Source of the DNA: Flavobacterium psychrophilum
GTDB lineage: Bacteria > Bacteroidota > Bacteroidia > Flavobacteriales > Flavobacteriaceae
Reading direction: 5' to 3'
NCBI GenBank assembly: GCA_945897545.1
Contig: CAMDGJ010000053.1
Coordinates: 1-13,702, forward strand
Length of the DNA stretch: 13,702 nt
Positions 13,335 through 13,702 of this stretch are shown piece after piece. The notes under the pieces are model-generated. The model ran no database searches. It was not told where the DNA came from and saw nothing but the letters and a program-made list of their open reading frames with translations. The position numbers and the translations under genes were made by a program. Positions within the stretch are counted from its first letter, which is position 1, and every line of letters begins with the position of its first letter.

Positions 13335-13342
13335 CAAAGTTA
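13335..13342 (-). promoter_or_regulatory. -7 box (TAACTTTG) for murI
   Basis: A full TAnnTTTG match on the minus strand, ending 6 nt before the ATG at 13329. The -33 position shows only a T-run (TTTTTAGG), not TTG. It would place the RNA start at or within a few bases of the start codon. Confidence 0.45.
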
Positions 13343-13380
13343 AGTGCTATACTTTAAAAAACCTAAAAATTTCCCAGTAT

Positions 13381-13417
13381 AAAAAAACGCCCAATCCAAA
13401 AATTTGGTTGAGCGTTT
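13381..13417 (-). terminator. Rho-independent terminator after the ompH-like gene
   Basis: On the minus strand, AAACGCTCAACCAAA (13417-13403) pairs with 13400-13385 through one mismatch and one bulged base, with a very short loop, and is followed by a run of seven T (13387-13381). It lies 21 nt past the stop at 13438 and ahead of murI, so the two genes are probably separate transcripts. Confidence 0.85.
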
Positions 13418-13437
13418 CTTATAATTTTAGCGGCTTT

Positions 13438-13702
13438 TTAAAAACCTAAATCTTTCTTTACGTCAGCAGTTAAGTTTGGACCGTCAGCAAGTAAAAGAGT
13501 AGATCCATCAAGTACATATTGAAACTTTTGAGCTTTACCTACTTTTTGGATAGAAGCTCTTACTTTCTCGTAAATAGGCTTTGTGATTTCTTCTTGTTTT
13601 TGTTGCAATTCTTTTTGTGCATTCTGACCAAAATCTTGGATTCTTTTTTGCATATCTTGAACCTCTTTTTGACGTTCTGCATTTATAGCATCAGTTACTG
13701 TT
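13438..13702 (-). CDS. OmpH/Skp-family periplasmic chaperone, N-terminus outside the window
   Basis: The frame is open from the window's right edge to the stop at 13438, giving the last 87 residues. An ATG at 13653 is internal: the frame continues upstream as AINAERQKEVQD before it. The visible part has a charged coiled-coil arm (RQKEVQDMQKRIQDFGQNAQ, KELQQKQEEI), the typical PIYEKVRASIQKVGKAQKFQ segment, and YVLDGSTLLLADGPNLTADV then KKDLGF. This is the standard ending of OmpH/Skp proteins in Bacteroidota. Skp is a trimeric periplasmic chaperone that holds unfolded outer-membrane proteins on the way to BamA. A bamA gene and often a second ompH are expected upstream, beyond the window. Confidence 0.93.
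   Translation of the reverse strand, partial: TVTDAINAERQKEVQDMQKRIQDFGQNAQKELQQKQEEITKPIYEKVRASIQKVGKAQKFQYVLDGSTLLLADGPNLTADVKKDLGF

Noticed and set aside
13438..13653. A separate 71-residue gene starting at ATG 13653
   Set aside because: The frame stays open through the window edge with coiled-coil sequence, so this is the C-terminal part of a larger OmpH/Skp gene.

Overview
This AT-rich window looks chromosomal and comes from Bacteroidota, most likely Flavobacterium or a close relative. The pointers are a PorP/SprF-family gene of the type IX secretion/gliding world, a DUF420 membrane protein, a NifU-type protein with two Nfu N-domains, TAnnTTTG-type -7 promoter boxes, almost no Shine-Dalgarno sites, several TTG starts, and Flavobacteriaceae-style signal peptides ending ...S|Q.

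Layout, left to right. A 3' fragment of a DUF420 membrane protein overlaps a small exported CxxC protein whose N-terminus is built from heptanucleotide repeats (1-738). Facing them is a DUF4403 lipoprotein (774-2183, minus). A divergent intergenic region with two tandem promoter matches leads into a tolC-like gene and an HlyD/MacA-type adaptor gene (2378-5035), with no pump gene beside them. After a 134-nt gap packed with repeats comes tsaB (5170-5838, TTG start), needed for the tRNA modification t6A. A small toxin-antitoxin pair follows (5881-6397), and then a second, detached copy of the last 31 codons of tsaB (6400-6497). The minus-strand group is mscS (6500-7324), a small amphipathic helical protein (7401-7784), a DUF255/YyaL-type thioredoxin-domain protein (7835-9850) and nifU (9937-10836). 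Diverging from nifU are a porP/sprF-like gene and a gamma-carbonic anhydrase (11003-12542, plus). The window ends with murI (12553-13329, minus) and the 3' part of an OmpH/Skp chaperone gene (13438 to the edge, minus).

Most genes are housekeeping or envelope functions: efflux or secretion conduit, tRNA modification, osmotic protection, Fe-S delivery, peptidoglycan precursor supply and outer-membrane protein folding. They form short operons rather than one pathway.

Two things stand out. First, the toxin-antitoxin module lies between two ungapped 98-nt copies of the tsaB 3' end that differ at 12 positions, almost all synonymous. This suggests that the module arrived with a foreign gene tail that restores tsaB while the old tail remains as a remnant. 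Second, a dispersed family of degenerate heptamer repeats fills several gaps exactly from stop codon to start codon. It has entered the coding sequence of one gene, supplying its signal peptide, and directly abuts the non-ATG start of tsaB. I saw no CRISPR array, transposase, tRNA, rRNA or recognisable defence island.
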